DNA of 14,553 nt from Candidatus Colwellbacteria bacterium RIFCSPLOWO2_12_FULL_43_11 (GCA_001817805.1 MHJB01000038.1:6783-21335); one strand, 5' to 3'; numbered from the stretch's first letter, positions 6,722-13,755 are shown. The notes: generated by a model not told the origin, from the sequence alone. A program made the numbers and translations.

Positions 6722-7027
6722 ATGAATATCAAGAAAGGCGACAAAGTTTTAATAACCAAAGGTAAAGACAGGAGTAAATCCGGTAAGGTAATTAAGATTT
6801 TTGTCGAAAGTAATAAGGTTGTGATTGACGGATTAAATTTAGTGAAGAAAACCGTTAAACCGAAAAAACAAGGAGAGAAAGGACAGATTATAGCGGTACC
6901 TTCTCCTTTAGCCGTTTCTAATGTTAAGTTGATATGCCAATCTTGTGGCGAACCGACAAAGGTAGGCCACAGGACAATAAACCAGAAGAAAGAAAGATAT
7001 TGTAAAAAATGCAAAGCCACCAATTAG
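6722..7027 (+). CDS. rplX: 50S ribosomal protein L24 (uL24), zinc-ribbon type
   Basis: uL24 starts 50S assembly at the 5' end of 23S rRNA and lies near the tunnel exit. The KOW motif is at the N-terminus (KKGDKVLITKGKDRSKSGKV, residues 4-23). The C-terminal part has two cysteine pairs, Cys72-Cys75 (ICQSC) and Cys94-Cys97 (YCKKC), around GEPTKVGHRT, making a probable zinc ribbon. Cysteine-containing L24 proteins occur in several bacterial lineages. The 101 aa length is normal. The last 19 bases overlap the start of rplE in another frame. Confidence 0.95.
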   Translation: MNIKKGDKVLITKGKDRSKSGKVIKIFVESNKVVIDGLNLVKKTVKPKKQGEKGQIIAVPSPLAVSNVKLICQSCGEPTKVGHRTINQKKERYCKKCKATN

Positions 7028-7491
7028 AAAAAATAGTAGTTTCAGTGGGCGTGGGTAAGATGCGTCAAAACAACGCCCAGTTTGACGACAAAGTATTGCC
7101 GGAACTTATTAAAGAGTTAAGCATGATTGTGGGTCAACGCCCGGCTCCCCGGAAGGTCAAAAAATCAATCGCTGCTTTTAAGACCCGCGAGGGAGATGTT
7201 GTCGGTGTTGTAGTGACTTTGAGGGGCAAAAGAATGGAAGATTTCTTGTCCAGACTTATTAATGTCGCCATGCCCAGGGTAAGGGACTTTAGAGGCATTA
7301 ATCTTACCAATTTTGACTCTCGCGGTAATTTGACAATAGGTATAAAAGAACATACTGTTTTCCCAGAGATAATTCCCGAAAACTCTAAAGTGAATTTTGG
7401 TTTAGAAATAACCTTGGTCGCGGGTACTAAGAGTAAAGAAGAAGGCTTAGCTTACTATCGTAAGTTGGGTTTACCATTAAAGAAACAATAA
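7009..7491 (+). CDS. rplE: 50S ribosomal protein L5 (uL5), shortened N-terminus
   Basis: uL5 binds 5S rRNA and contacts P-site tRNA and S13 through bridge B1b. The 160 aa protein carries LEKIVVSVGVGK (6-17), GQRPAPRKVKKSIAAFKTREG (42-62), the MPRVRDFRGI segment (88-97) and KEHTVFPEI (113-121). Normal bacterial L5 is about 179 aa. The roughly 20-residue N-terminal helix region before LEKIV is missing, and an in-frame TAA at 7003-7005 rules out an earlier start. The ATG lies inside rplX (19-base overlap), suggesting coupled translation. Confidence 0.95.
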   Translation: MQSHQLEKIVVSVGVGKMRQNNAQFDDKVLPELIKELSMIVGQRPAPRKVKKSIAAFKTREGDVVGVVVTLRGKRMEDFLSRLINVAMPRVRDFRGINLTNFDSRGNLTIGIKEHTVFPEIIPENSKVNFGLEITLVAGTKSKEEGLAYYRKLGLPLKKQ

Positions 7492-7500
7492 TTTATTTAC

Positions 7501-7686
7501 ATGGCCAAGACTTCAGTTATAGCTAGATCTAAAAAAACACCCAAGTATTCCACGAGGGGTGTTAGGCGTTGTTTCCGTTGCGGCAGAAAAAGAGGTTATA
7601 TGAGGGATTTTAATCTATGCCGTATTTGTTTTAGAGAACTGGCCAGCCTGGGTCGTATTCCTGGAATTAAAAAGTCTTCTTGGTAA
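7501..7686 (+). CDS. rpsN: 30S ribosomal protein S14 type Z (uS14, zinc-binding)
   Basis: uS14 is a 30S head protein. This is the short zinc-binding form: 61 aa with RCFRCGRKRGYMRDFNLCRICFREL (23-47). Cys24, Cys27, Cys40 and Cys43 form the CxxC-x12-CxxC site. The end GRIPGIKKSSW matches the family. It starts after an AATTTATTTAC leader with no Shine-Dalgarno. The gene is followed two bases later by the chosen rpsH ATG. Confidence 0.98.
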   Translation: MAKTSVIARSKKTPKYSTRGVRRCFRCGRKRGYMRDFNLCRICFRELASLGRIPGIKKSSW

Positions 7687-7688
7687 AA

Positions 7689-8072
7689 ATGTATACAGAT
7701 TCAATTATTAGAATTAAAAACGCGCTTGCTAGAAATAAGGAGAGAGTAAAGATTCCTTATTCCCGTTTTGACGAAAGCATACTGGAGTCGCTTGTTAAGT
7801 ATGGTTATTTGGAAGAAATCTCGAGAAAAGGCAGGGGAGTTAAGAGAATCGTTGAGGTTAAGCTCAAATACGATAAAGATGATAATTCACCAATTTCAGG
7901 CATGAAGATAATTAGCCGTCCTTCAAGGAGGATGTATGTCGGCTGGCGGGATGTTAAAAGGTCTCATCAGGGTTACGGGCACTTCTTTTTATCCACTCCC
8001 AAGGGGATTATGGTTGGTAAAGAGGCTAGAAAAAATAAAGTCGGTGGCGAGTTATTATTTGAAATCTGGTAA
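7689..8072 (+). CDS. rpsH: 30S ribosomal protein S8 (uS8)
   Basis: uS8 is a primary 16S rRNA-binding protein of the 30S platform; in E. coli it represses its own spc operon. I start it at ATG 7689 (MYTDSIIRIKNALARNKERVKIPYS). A TTG at 7680 inside rpsN would add three non-family residues. The resulting 127 aa protein has the C-terminal signature SRRMYVGW through GYGHFFLSTPKGIMVGKEARKNKVGGELLFEIW. The residues usually seen as TSKGVM and A..GGE appear here as TPKGIM and NKVGGE. No Shine-Dalgarno is visible. Fourteen bases separate it from rplF. Confidence 0.96.
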   Translation: MYTDSIIRIKNALARNKERVKIPYSRFDESILESLVKYGYLEEISRKGRGVKRIVEVKLKYDKDDNSPISGMKIISRPSRRMYVGWRDVKRSHQGYGHFFLSTPKGIMVGKEARKNKVGGELLFEIW

Positions 8073-8086
8073 TAATTTAAAAACAT

Positions 8087-8629
8087 ATGTCTAAAATAGG
8101 AAAACAACCAGTAAAAATTCCAGCCGGTATTTCCGCGGAAATGAAAAACGGCTCTTTGGAGGTTAAAGGAAAAAACGCCACTTTAAGCGTAAAGTTATTG
8201 CCTGGTATTAAAGTTGAAGTTAAAGACGGCGAAATAATCTTTATTCCCAATGGTTCAACAAAACAAATTATAAGCAACTGGGGCACAATGAGAGCCTTAA
8301 CTGCCAACGCCGTTAGTGGTGCGAGCGACGACTTTGTTAAAGAGCTAGTTATTGAAGGAGTGGGGTATAAAGCCGAGCTTCAGGGAACCAACCTCGTTCT
8401 AAGTGTCGGCTTTTCCCATCAGGTTAATTTTCCTATTCCAGAAGGTGTGAAAATTACGGTTGATAAAGCTAATATCAAGATTACCGGTTCCAGTAAAGAA
8501 CTGGTCGGCGAAACCGCCGCCAAGATAAGACGTATTAAAAAGCCGGAGCCTTATAAAGGCAAGGGCATAGCGTATAAAGGAGAGGTTATTAGAAGGAAGG
8601 ATGGCAAAAAAGCCACAACTTCAGCTTAA
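8087..8629 (+). CDS. rplF: 50S ribosomal protein L6 (uL6)
   Basis: uL6 lies near the sarcin-ricin loop and the GTPase-factor site and matters for late 50S assembly. The 180 aa length is standard. It begins MSKIGKQPVKIPAGI, has two related L6 folds, and shows GVGYKAELQGTNLVLSVGFSH (about 92-112) in the second. The C-terminal rRNA-binding signature is KPEPYKGKGIAYKGEVIRRKDGKK. The start context is AAAAACATATG without a Shine-Dalgarno. Three bases separate it from rplR. Confidence 0.98.
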   Translation: MSKIGKQPVKIPAGISAEMKNGSLEVKGKNATLSVKLLPGIKVEVKDGEIIFIPNGSTKQIISNWGTMRALTANAVSGASDDFVKELVIEGVGYKAELQGTNLVLSVGFSHQVNFPIPEGVKITVDKANIKITGSSKELVGETAAKIRRIKKPEPYKGKGIAYKGEVIRRKDGKKATTSA

Positions 8630-8632
8630 ACT

Positions 8633-8995
8633 ATGAGAAGAAAGCTACTGAATAAAATTAGGTCAAGGAGAGCCAATAGAGTAAGGGCTAAAATAACAGG
8701 CACCAAAGAAAGGCCTCGTTTGTCGATTTTTAAAAGTAATCAATACGTTTACGCTCAGCTCATTGATGATGAGTCTCAGAAGACAATTATTTCCGCCTCC
8801 ACGAGAGGTTTTAAGAAGGGAAAGAGCAAAGGAACCCTAAAAACTAGTGATGCCGTGGAATTAGGCAAGTTACTGGCCGGCCTTGCTAAAGAGGCTGGTA
8901 TTAAAAATGCTATTTTGGATAGAGGCAGATACGCTTATCATGGTAGAGTAAAGGCTGTCTCTGAGGGGCTAAAAGCGGAAGGGATAAAAATATAA
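8633..8995 (+). CDS. rplR: 50S ribosomal protein L18 (uL18)
   Basis: uL18 binds 5S rRNA in the central protuberance together with L5. The 120 aa protein has the arginine-rich N-terminus (LLNKIRSRRANRVRAKITGT), then RPRLSIFKSNQYVYAQLIDD and the C-terminal DRGRYAYHGRVKAVSEGLKAEGI, where the family usually has [23 protein letters not shown]. Its TAA overlaps the rpsE ATG by one base (TAATG), a typical coupling junction. Confidence 0.97.
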   Translation: MRRKLLNKIRSRRANRVRAKITGTKERPRLSIFKSNQYVYAQLIDDESQKTIISASTRGFKKGKSKGTLKTSDAVELGKLLAGLAKEAGIKNAILDRGRYAYHGRVKAVSEGLKAEGIKI

Positions 8996-9453
8996 TGGAG
9001 AGAAGATTTAAAAAGGACAATTTAGAAGAGGCAGTTTTAGACTTGCGCCGCGTTACCAGGGTTATGGCTGGCGGTAAAAGGATGAGGTTCAGGGCCACTA
9101 TGGTAGTGGGCGACCTTAAGGGTAAGGTTGGCGTGGGCGTGGCTAAAGGATTGGATGTTGAGCAAGCTATTACTAAAGCCAGGTCAAAAGCTCAGAAGAA
9201 TATGATTGAGGTTAAAATGAAAGACAAGAGTATCCCTCATGAGGTTTGGGCTAAATTCGGCGCGGCTGAAGTATTGATTAAGCCGGCCGTACCCGGTCAC
9301 GGGCTTGTCGCTGGCGGATCTCCCAGAATTGTTTTGAAACTGGCCGGCATTCAGGATGTTACGGCGAAGTGTTTAGGAACTACGAAAAATAAATTGAATT
9401 TCGCTATCTCCACCATAAACGCTTTGAATAAATTAAAACCAGCTAAAAATTAA
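8995..9453 (+). CDS. rpsE: 30S ribosomal protein S5 (uS5)
   Basis: uS5 shapes the mRNA entry channel and decoding accuracy. The 152 aa protein has the N-terminal double-stranded-RNA-binding-like domain with RVTRVMAGGKRMRFRATMVVGD and GKVGVGVAKGLDVEQAI (42-58). The C-terminal domain has KPAVPGHGLVAGG and GIQDVTAKCLGTTKNKLNFAISTINAL. It is slightly shorter than in E. coli (167 aa) at both ends. It shares one base with rplR. Directly after it comes rplO; the rpmD (uL30) gene found at this point in most bacteria is missing. Confidence 0.97.
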   Translation: MERRFKKDNLEEAVLDLRRVTRVMAGGKRMRFRATMVVGDLKGKVGVGVAKGLDVEQAITKARSKAQKNMIEVKMKDKSIPHEVWAKFGAAEVLIKPAVPGHGLVAGGSPRIVLKLAGIQDVTAKCLGTTKNKLNFAISTINALNKLKPAKN

Positions 9454-9466
9454 TACCACCAACAAG

Positions 9467-9709
9467 ATGCAGCTTCACGATTTAAAACCTTTTCATCTTA
9501 ATAAAACCGGCAAGCGTGTTGGCCGTGGTGGCAAACGCGGCACTACTTCCGGACACGGCACTAAAGGACAAAAATCCAGGTCCGGACATAAGATCAGGCC
9601 AGCTGAGCGCGATTTGATTCAGCGTTTGCCCAAATTAAGGGGCTTTAGAAATAAGGCCAATAGGAATAAAGTTAATAAGAAGTTCAAAGTAAGAGCAAAG
9701 AATGTTTGA
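9467..9709 (+). CDS. rplO: 50S ribosomal protein L15 (uL15), truncated to the N-terminal extension
   Basis: uL15 is a 50S assembly protein with a long rRNA-penetrating N-terminal arm and a C-terminal globular domain. The arm is clear: MQLHDLKP at the start, KRVGRGGKRGTTSGHGTKGQKSRSG (16-40), then RLPKLRGFRNK (53-63). The product stops at 80 aa, while the family usually has about 145. The whole globular domain after LPKLRGF is absent. It ends in a basic run (KVNKKFKVRAKNV) and TGA at 9707-9709, overlapping secY by 8 bases. The following bases in other frames are occupied by secY, so no lost remnant is visible. Either this lineage has a minimal L15 or the gene was genuinely truncated. Confidence 0.92.
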   Translation: MQLHDLKPFHLNKTGKRVGRGGKRGTTSGHGTKGQKSRSGHKIRPAERDLIQRLPKLRGFRNKANRNKVNKKFKVRAKNV

Positions 9710-10985
9710 TAAGGTAATAACACTTTTTAAAATTAAGGAGCTTAGAAATAAGCTTTTGATTATTGCTTTTATTTTCGTTTGTTTTAGAGTGCTGGCTTCA
9801 ATTCCTATACCGGGAATTAATGCTGAGGCCTTAAAAGGATTTTTAGGCAGCAACCAACTTTTGGGTTTCTTAAATATTTTCTCCGGTGGGGCTTTAAATA
9901 ATCTTTCTATCGCCATGTTGGGTTTAAGCCCCTATATCACTTCCACCATCATTATGCAGCTTTTAACAATGATATTTCCTAAGCTGAAGCAACTTTATTA
10001 CGAAGAAGGTGCTGCGGGCCGTGCCAAATTCAACCGATATTCAAGATACGTTACTGTGCCATTGGCCGTGTTGCAGAGTTACGGATTTTTACGTCTTTTA
10101 ATTTCTCAAGGAGTTATTGGCCAATTGAGCCTTACCGAAATGTTTATTAACGTGAGCGTTGTGACTGCCGGAAGCATGATACTTGTTTGGCTTGGAGAAA
10201 TAATTACGGAACAAAAATTGGGGAATGGCGTGTCCCTTCTCATCTTTGCGGGTATCGTAAGCGGTCTGCCGTTGGTTTTTAGAAATGCCTATCTGAGTTA
10301 CACTGCCGGCACTACCCCTATAACTACTTATTTGGTCTTCCTCTTGCTGGGCTTGATAGTTATAGCCGGCGTTGTAATGGTAAACGAGGGAGAAAGAAAA
10401 GTTCCCGTTTCTTACGCCAAAAGAATTCGCGGCAATAAAGTCTATGGCGGAGTTTCAAGTTATTTGCCGCTTAAGGTAAACCAGGCGGGCGTCATCCCCA
10501 TCATTTTTGCTATTTCCATACTTCTCTTTCCTCAGTTTTTCGGACAGATTATCTCCATCGCCTCTCCGGATATTGGTAACACAATAAATACTTGGGTTAA
10601 CAATGTGCTTATTGGCAATCAAATAGTTTACGCAGTCTCTTACTTCTTTTTGGTATTTATATTTACTTATTTTTATACTGCTGTTACTTTTGACCCCCAG
10701 GAAATATCTAAAAATTTACAGCGGGCTGGCGGCTTTATTCCGGGCATCAGACCAGGGGAGTCCACTTCAACCTTCCTTCAAAAAATAATTTCCCGTATAA
10801 CTTTGTTCGGGGCTACTTTCTTGGGGTTAATAGCGGTTCTTCCTTTGACCACTCAGTTTTTAAGCGAAAATCAGTCTTTAGCCATTGGTGGCACAGCCCT
10901 ACTTATCGTAGTTTCCGTAGCGATTGAGACGGCGAAACAAATCGACTCTCAATTAACAGTAAGGGAGTATGAAGGTATTAGGTAA
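9702..10985 (+). CDS. secY: Preprotein translocase subunit SecY
   Basis: SecY is the channel of the general secretion translocon in the cytoplasmic membrane. The 427 aa protein begins FDKVITLFKIKELRNKL before transmembrane helix 1 (about 17-33). It has the plug region near SGGAL (61-65) and the conserved helix 2 segment GLSPYITSTIIMQLLTM (74-90). Further on are the cytosolic loop NEGERKVPVSYAKRIRG and the C-terminal loop around PGIRPGEST. Ten hydrophobic segments are consistent with the family. The gene overlaps the rplO end by 8 bases and the adk start by 17, so expression is probably coupled to the ribosomal genes. Confidence 0.98.
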   Translation: MFDKVITLFKIKELRNKLLIIAFIFVCFRVLASIPIPGINAEALKGFLGSNQLLGFLNIFSGGALNNLSIAMLGLSPYITSTIIMQLLTMIFPKLKQLYYEEGAAGRAKFNRYSRYVTVPLAVLQSYGFLRLLISQGVIGQLSLTEMFINVSVVTAGSMILVWLGEIITEQKLGNGVSLLIFAGIVSGLPLVFRNAYLSYTAGTTPITTYLVFLLLGLIVIAGVVMVNEGERKVPVSYAKRIRGNKVYGGVSSYLPLKVNQAGVIPIIFAISILLFPQFFGQIISIASPDIGNTINTWVNNVLIGNQIVYAVSYFFLVFIFTYFYTAVTFDPQEISKNLQRAGGFIPGIRPGESTSTFLQKIISRITLFGATFLGLIAVLPLTTQFLSENQSLAIGGTALLIVVSVAIETAKQIDSQLTVREYEGIR

Positions 10986-11664
10986 ACCAAAGGCGATTAT
11001 TATTTACGGCCCCCCGGGCGCCGGTAAGGGGACTCAGGCCGATTTATTGGCCAATCATTTCGGTTTTGTTCACTTTGATACCGGGAAATACCTGGAATCT
11101 TTAATTTATAACCCCGTTTATAAGAAAGATAAGATTATTCAAAGAGAAAGGAATTTCTTTGAATCCGGCAAACTTATGACTTCAAGTTGGGTGTTGGATA
11201 TGGTTGTCAAACGTGCCAAAGAAATTGCCAAAGCTGATTTGGGAATTATCTTTAGCGGCTCACCCAGAACTGTCAGTGAGGCTAAAGGGATGATACCGGT
11301 TTTGGAGCGTCTTTACGGCAGAAAAAATATAATGTTCTTTGTCTTAAAAGTAACACCCGCCACCTCTTTAAAGAGAAATAGCCGCCGTTTAGTTTGCAGT
11401 ATTTGCGAGGCTCCCGTGCTTTTCCTCAAGGAAACCAGTAAGTTTACCGTGAAAAGCAGATGTCCTTTCTGTGGTGGTAAACTTTTTAGGCGCACTTTAG
11501 ACAAGCCGGTTATAATCAAAAAGAGGCTTATAGAATACGGTTTAAGAACCAAGCCTGTTTTTTCCGAAATTAAACGTCAAGGCTACAAAGTATTTGAGGT
11601 TACGGGAAAGGCTCTACCCTTTCAGGTATTCCAAAAAATTAAATCTCATATAAGAATTAGTTAG
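10969..11664 (+). CDS. adk: Adenylate kinase-family nucleoside monophosphate kinase, zinc-LID type
   Basis: Adenylate kinase interconverts ATP + AMP and 2 ADP in the cytosol. Residues 14-22 are a perfect P-loop (GPPGAGKGT). The LID has two cysteine pairs (Cys143/Cys146 and Cys165/Cys168), indicating structural zinc. LID and core arginines Arg139/140, Arg175 and Arg186 align with the phosphate-binding arginines of E. coli Adk. The nucleotide-monophosphate side is divergent: the usual TGDxLR reads TGKYLE (38-43), so the AMP-binding Arg becomes Glu43. The usual DGFPRT reads SGSPRT (96-101), replacing the Mg-linked Asp and the Phe by Ser. It is 231 aa. The start overlaps secY by 17 bases with GGGAG one base before ATG. 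The adk name rests on position and family; AMP specificity is less certain. Confidence 0.87.
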   Translation: MKVLGKPKAIIIYGPPGAGKGTQADLLANHFGFVHFDTGKYLESLIYNPVYKKDKIIQRERNFFESGKLMTSSWVLDMVVKRAKEIAKADLGIIFSGSPRTVSEAKGMIPVLERLYGRKNIMFFVLKVTPATSLKRNSRRLVCSICEAPVLFLKETSKFTVKSRCPFCGGKLFRRTLDKPVIIKKRLIEYGLRTKPVFSEIKRQGYKVFEVTGKALPFQVFQKIKSHIRIS

Positions 11665-12423
11665 ATGTCGCTTATTAAAACCGACTTACAAATATCAAAA
11701 ATCAGGCAATCTGGAAAAATTTTAGGCTTCGTCTTAAGACAGCTTAAAGAGAAAGCGGCGGTAAGCGTAAGTCTTATGGAGCTGGACGAGCTGGCTCATA
11801 GCCTGATTATTGAAGCAGGTGCTAAGCCCGCGTTCCTCGGATATCACCCCGACGGAGCCAGGGCGCCTTTCCCTTATACACTTTGTGCCTCAATCAATGA
11901 CACGGTAGTTCACGGACAGCCATCGGCTTATAGACTGAAGTCTGGTGATGTATTGAAATTGGATTTAGGAGTGGATTTTCAAGGAGGCATAACTGATTCG
12001 GCTGTTACGGTACCTATCGGTAAAGTAGACAAAGATTTATTGCGTCTCATTAAAGCCACAAGATTGGCGCTCGAAGAAGCTATAAGATTTGTTAAGCCAG
12101 GCCACACTGTGGGCGATATAGGTTTCGCTGTAGAGCGTACTGCCAAAGCTGAGGGAATCAAAATTATGGAGGGGCTTACGGGACACGGAGTAGGAAATGA
12201 ACTTCATGAGGAACCGGTTGTCTATAACTTCGGTCGCCGTGGTGCCGGCATGGTCTTAAAACCGGGTATGGTTATAGCTATCGAACCAATGACGAGTTTA
12301 ACTACAACGAAATGTATTCAAAAAAAAGACGATAGTTTTGTCACTTACGACAAAAGCGTTTCGGCTCATTTTGAGCATACGGTTCTGGTGACTAAAAACG
12401 GGAAAGATGTTTTAACTCTCTAA
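11665..12423 (+). CDS. map: Methionine aminopeptidase, type I
   Basis: This metalloprotease removes the initiator methionine from new proteins. The 252 aa protein has all five metal ligands with E. coli-like spacing: Asp100 and Asp111 (in KLDLGV and ITDSAV), His174 (TGHGVG), Glu207 (IAIEPM) and Glu238 (HFEHTV). The catalytic His83 (VVHGQP) and His181 (HEEP) are also present. There is no N-terminal extension and no insertion typical of type II enzymes. The ATG directly abuts the adk TAG, with no Shine-Dalgarno. The secY-adk-map order is the usual one. The TAA overlaps the end of the convergent PEGA-domain gene by 4 bases, leaving no room for a classical terminator between them. Confidence 0.97.
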   Translation: MSLIKTDLQISKIRQSGKILGFVLRQLKEKAAVSVSLMELDELAHSLIIEAGAKPAFLGYHPDGARAPFPYTLCASINDTVVHGQPSAYRLKSGDVLKLDLGVDFQGGITDSAVTVPIGKVDKDLLRLIKATRLALEEAIRFVKPGHTVGDIGFAVERTAKAEGIKIMEGLTGHGVGNELHEEPVVYNFGRRGAGMVLKPGMVIAIEPMTSLTTTKCIQKKDDSFVTYDKSVSAHFEHTVLVTKNGKDVLTL

Positions 12424-13715
12424 ATCTCCGATTTAAATATGCCTTTTGGAGTTAAGAAGTACAGGCTGTCTTCGTTCGGCTTATAATCGTATTCCGATAT
12501 ATCGGTCCCAAGTCTTGTTGTATTCAGTGGCAATCTTTCGTCCACTTCCGTGAAATAGAGGCTTCTATCGGCTTTTATAAAGAGGTGTTCGTTATCTTTA
12601 TACCAACTTAAATCACTTATAGTTTCATTTATTCCGCTTTCCAATTTCAAATATTTTTCCTTGTCTAATTTATAGACATATAAAGGCCCGTCATAATCTA
12701 AAAAGGCTATGGTTTTGTTATCGCTGGCCAAAGCGAATAAGGCGGCCTTATCGGCGATGTTAAAAACTTCATTATCGGAGAAAACCGAAAGCTCGCCATT
12801 TTTAAACAGAATCACGACTTTGCCGTCACTCCCCAGTTCCCAATTTTTAATCTCGTCTATCTCCAGGGCATTTATTTTGGAAACCGTCCTAAATATCAAG
12901 CTATATTTATATAAACTGTCTTTACCGTAGAAAACCACCTCTTGCCCCTTGGTTTTAAAATCAACCGGCGCTTCCGCAATTTGCTCAATCGTGAGTCGTG
13001 CCGTGTCTAACGTATATAAAGCGCCTCGGCTTTGTATTATTAACCTGTCGTGGTTGAAAGGATGAATGGCGACTTTAACAATAGGCACCGCTCCAATGAG
13101 GCCCAAGCGCGATTCTTTTAAATTGTTGAAAAGAGTACTGATATTTAAAGCGGTGCTGGGAATAAAAATATTATATAGGTAATAAATTTTACTGACCGAG
13201 TTATAAGTTATTACAGTACCGTCATCCGCCGTATCGATTACCGAATCTCCCAAAAGTTTGTTGCCCCCCGTCTTTATTCCACCGGCCGCCTCGGTTATTA
13301 AACTGCCGTCATTTATATAAAATTTATCTACTGGCTCGCTTAACTTATCCGGCTCTTTTTGGGACACAAGTACGATGGAGTCAAACACCTCAACTAAAGA
13401 TTTCTTAACGCTTACATTTTTTTCCCAATTAAAGTATCCGTCTCTCTCAAGATTTAAATGATAGCTGTCTTCTTTGAGGTTACTTATAAGGGTTCCCGAC
13501 TGCAAAAAGCCCGATTGATTCTTAATCTCTTTGCCGTCCAAGGAGATGCTGGCATCGGTAGGCTCGCTTCTTAGGTATATCCCCCCGGTTTCCCTGAAAG
13601 AAAGGTTCGTGAAATCCAGCTTGAATCCCAAGGAATAGGCTACCAAAAGAGAACTTATTATAAGAAACAAAAACGATGAAATATAGAATAATAACCTCCT
13701 GGTGCGGATAGACAT
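12420..13715 (-). CDS. Membrane-anchored PEGA-domain protein with probable beta-propeller
   Basis: The 431 aa protein starts MSIRTRRLLFY, and residues 8-30 form one hydrophobic segment, probably an uncleaved signal anchor with the rest outside the cell. Residues 44 to about 117 resemble a PEGA domain: IYLRSEPTDASISLDGKEI, then LKEDSYHLNLERDGYFNWEK, with the usual pattern of peptide strands ending in DSIVLV. Residues 120-431 consist of short beta-strand repeats with pairs such as ALYTLDT, SLYKYSL, GELSVFS, PLYVYKL, SLYFTEV and GIFKSEI, consistent with a propeller. It contains no cysteine and no catalytic motif. PEGA domains are associated with surface proteins. The function is unknown. It is a single minus-strand gene, convergent with map, and its ATG lies 4 bases from the neighbouring inverted-repeat element. 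Confidence 0.8.
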   Translation of the reverse strand: MSIRTRRLLFYISSFLFLIISSLLVAYSLGFKLDFTNLSFRETGGIYLRSEPTDASISLDGKEIKNQSGFLQSGTLISNLKEDSYHLNLERDGYFNWEKNVSVKKSLVEVFDSIVLVSQKEPDKLSEPVDKFYINDGSLITEAAGGIKTGGNKLLGDSVIDTADDGTVITYNSVSKIYYLYNIFIPSTALNISTLFNNLKESRLGLIGAVPIVKVAIHPFNHDRLIIQSRGALYTLDTARLTIEQIAEAPVDFKTKGQEVVFYGKDSLYKYSLIFRTVSKINALEIDEIKNWELGSDGKVVILFKNGELSVFSDNEVFNIADKAALFALASDNKTIAFLDYDGPLYVYKLDKEKYLKLESGINETISDLSWYKDNEHLFIKADRSLYFTEVDERLPLNTTRLGTDISEYDYKPNEDSLYFLTPKGIFKSEI

Positions 13716-13719
13716 TGAT

Positions 13720-13750
13720 AGAACCTATTTTTCAAACAATCCTTAAACGC
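13720..13750 (+). repeat. Left terminal inverted repeat of the element
   Basis: This begins AGAACCTATTTTTCAAACAA and ends in TTAAACGC. It matches the reverse complement of 13960-13989 at about 26 of 31 positions with one gap. Its outer edge is 4 bases upstream of the PEGA gene's start codon, so any transcript of that gene must begin inside or at the edge of the element. Confidence 0.8.
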
Positions 13751-13755
13751 GTTCT

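Noticed and set aside
7680..7688. Upstream TTG start for rpsH
   Set aside because: It adds three non-conserved residues and lies inside rpsN. The ATG at 7689 fits S8 better.
1847..9709. UGA recoded as glycine (code 25), as in Gracilibacteria/SR1
   Set aside because: No full-length gene contains an in-frame TGA. rplC and rplO end at TGA, and reading through would add only 7 and 1 residues before another stop. Standard bacterial code fits.
9640..9760. Frameshift as the cause of the short L15
   Set aside because: No L15 C-terminal domain sequence is recognisable downstream in any frame; the bases are used by a normal SecY N-terminus.
12421..12435. Small palindrome TAAATC-TCC-GATTTA at the map/PEGA convergent end as a terminator
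   Set aside because: The stem is only 6 bp, AT-rich and not followed by a T tract; it may be chance.
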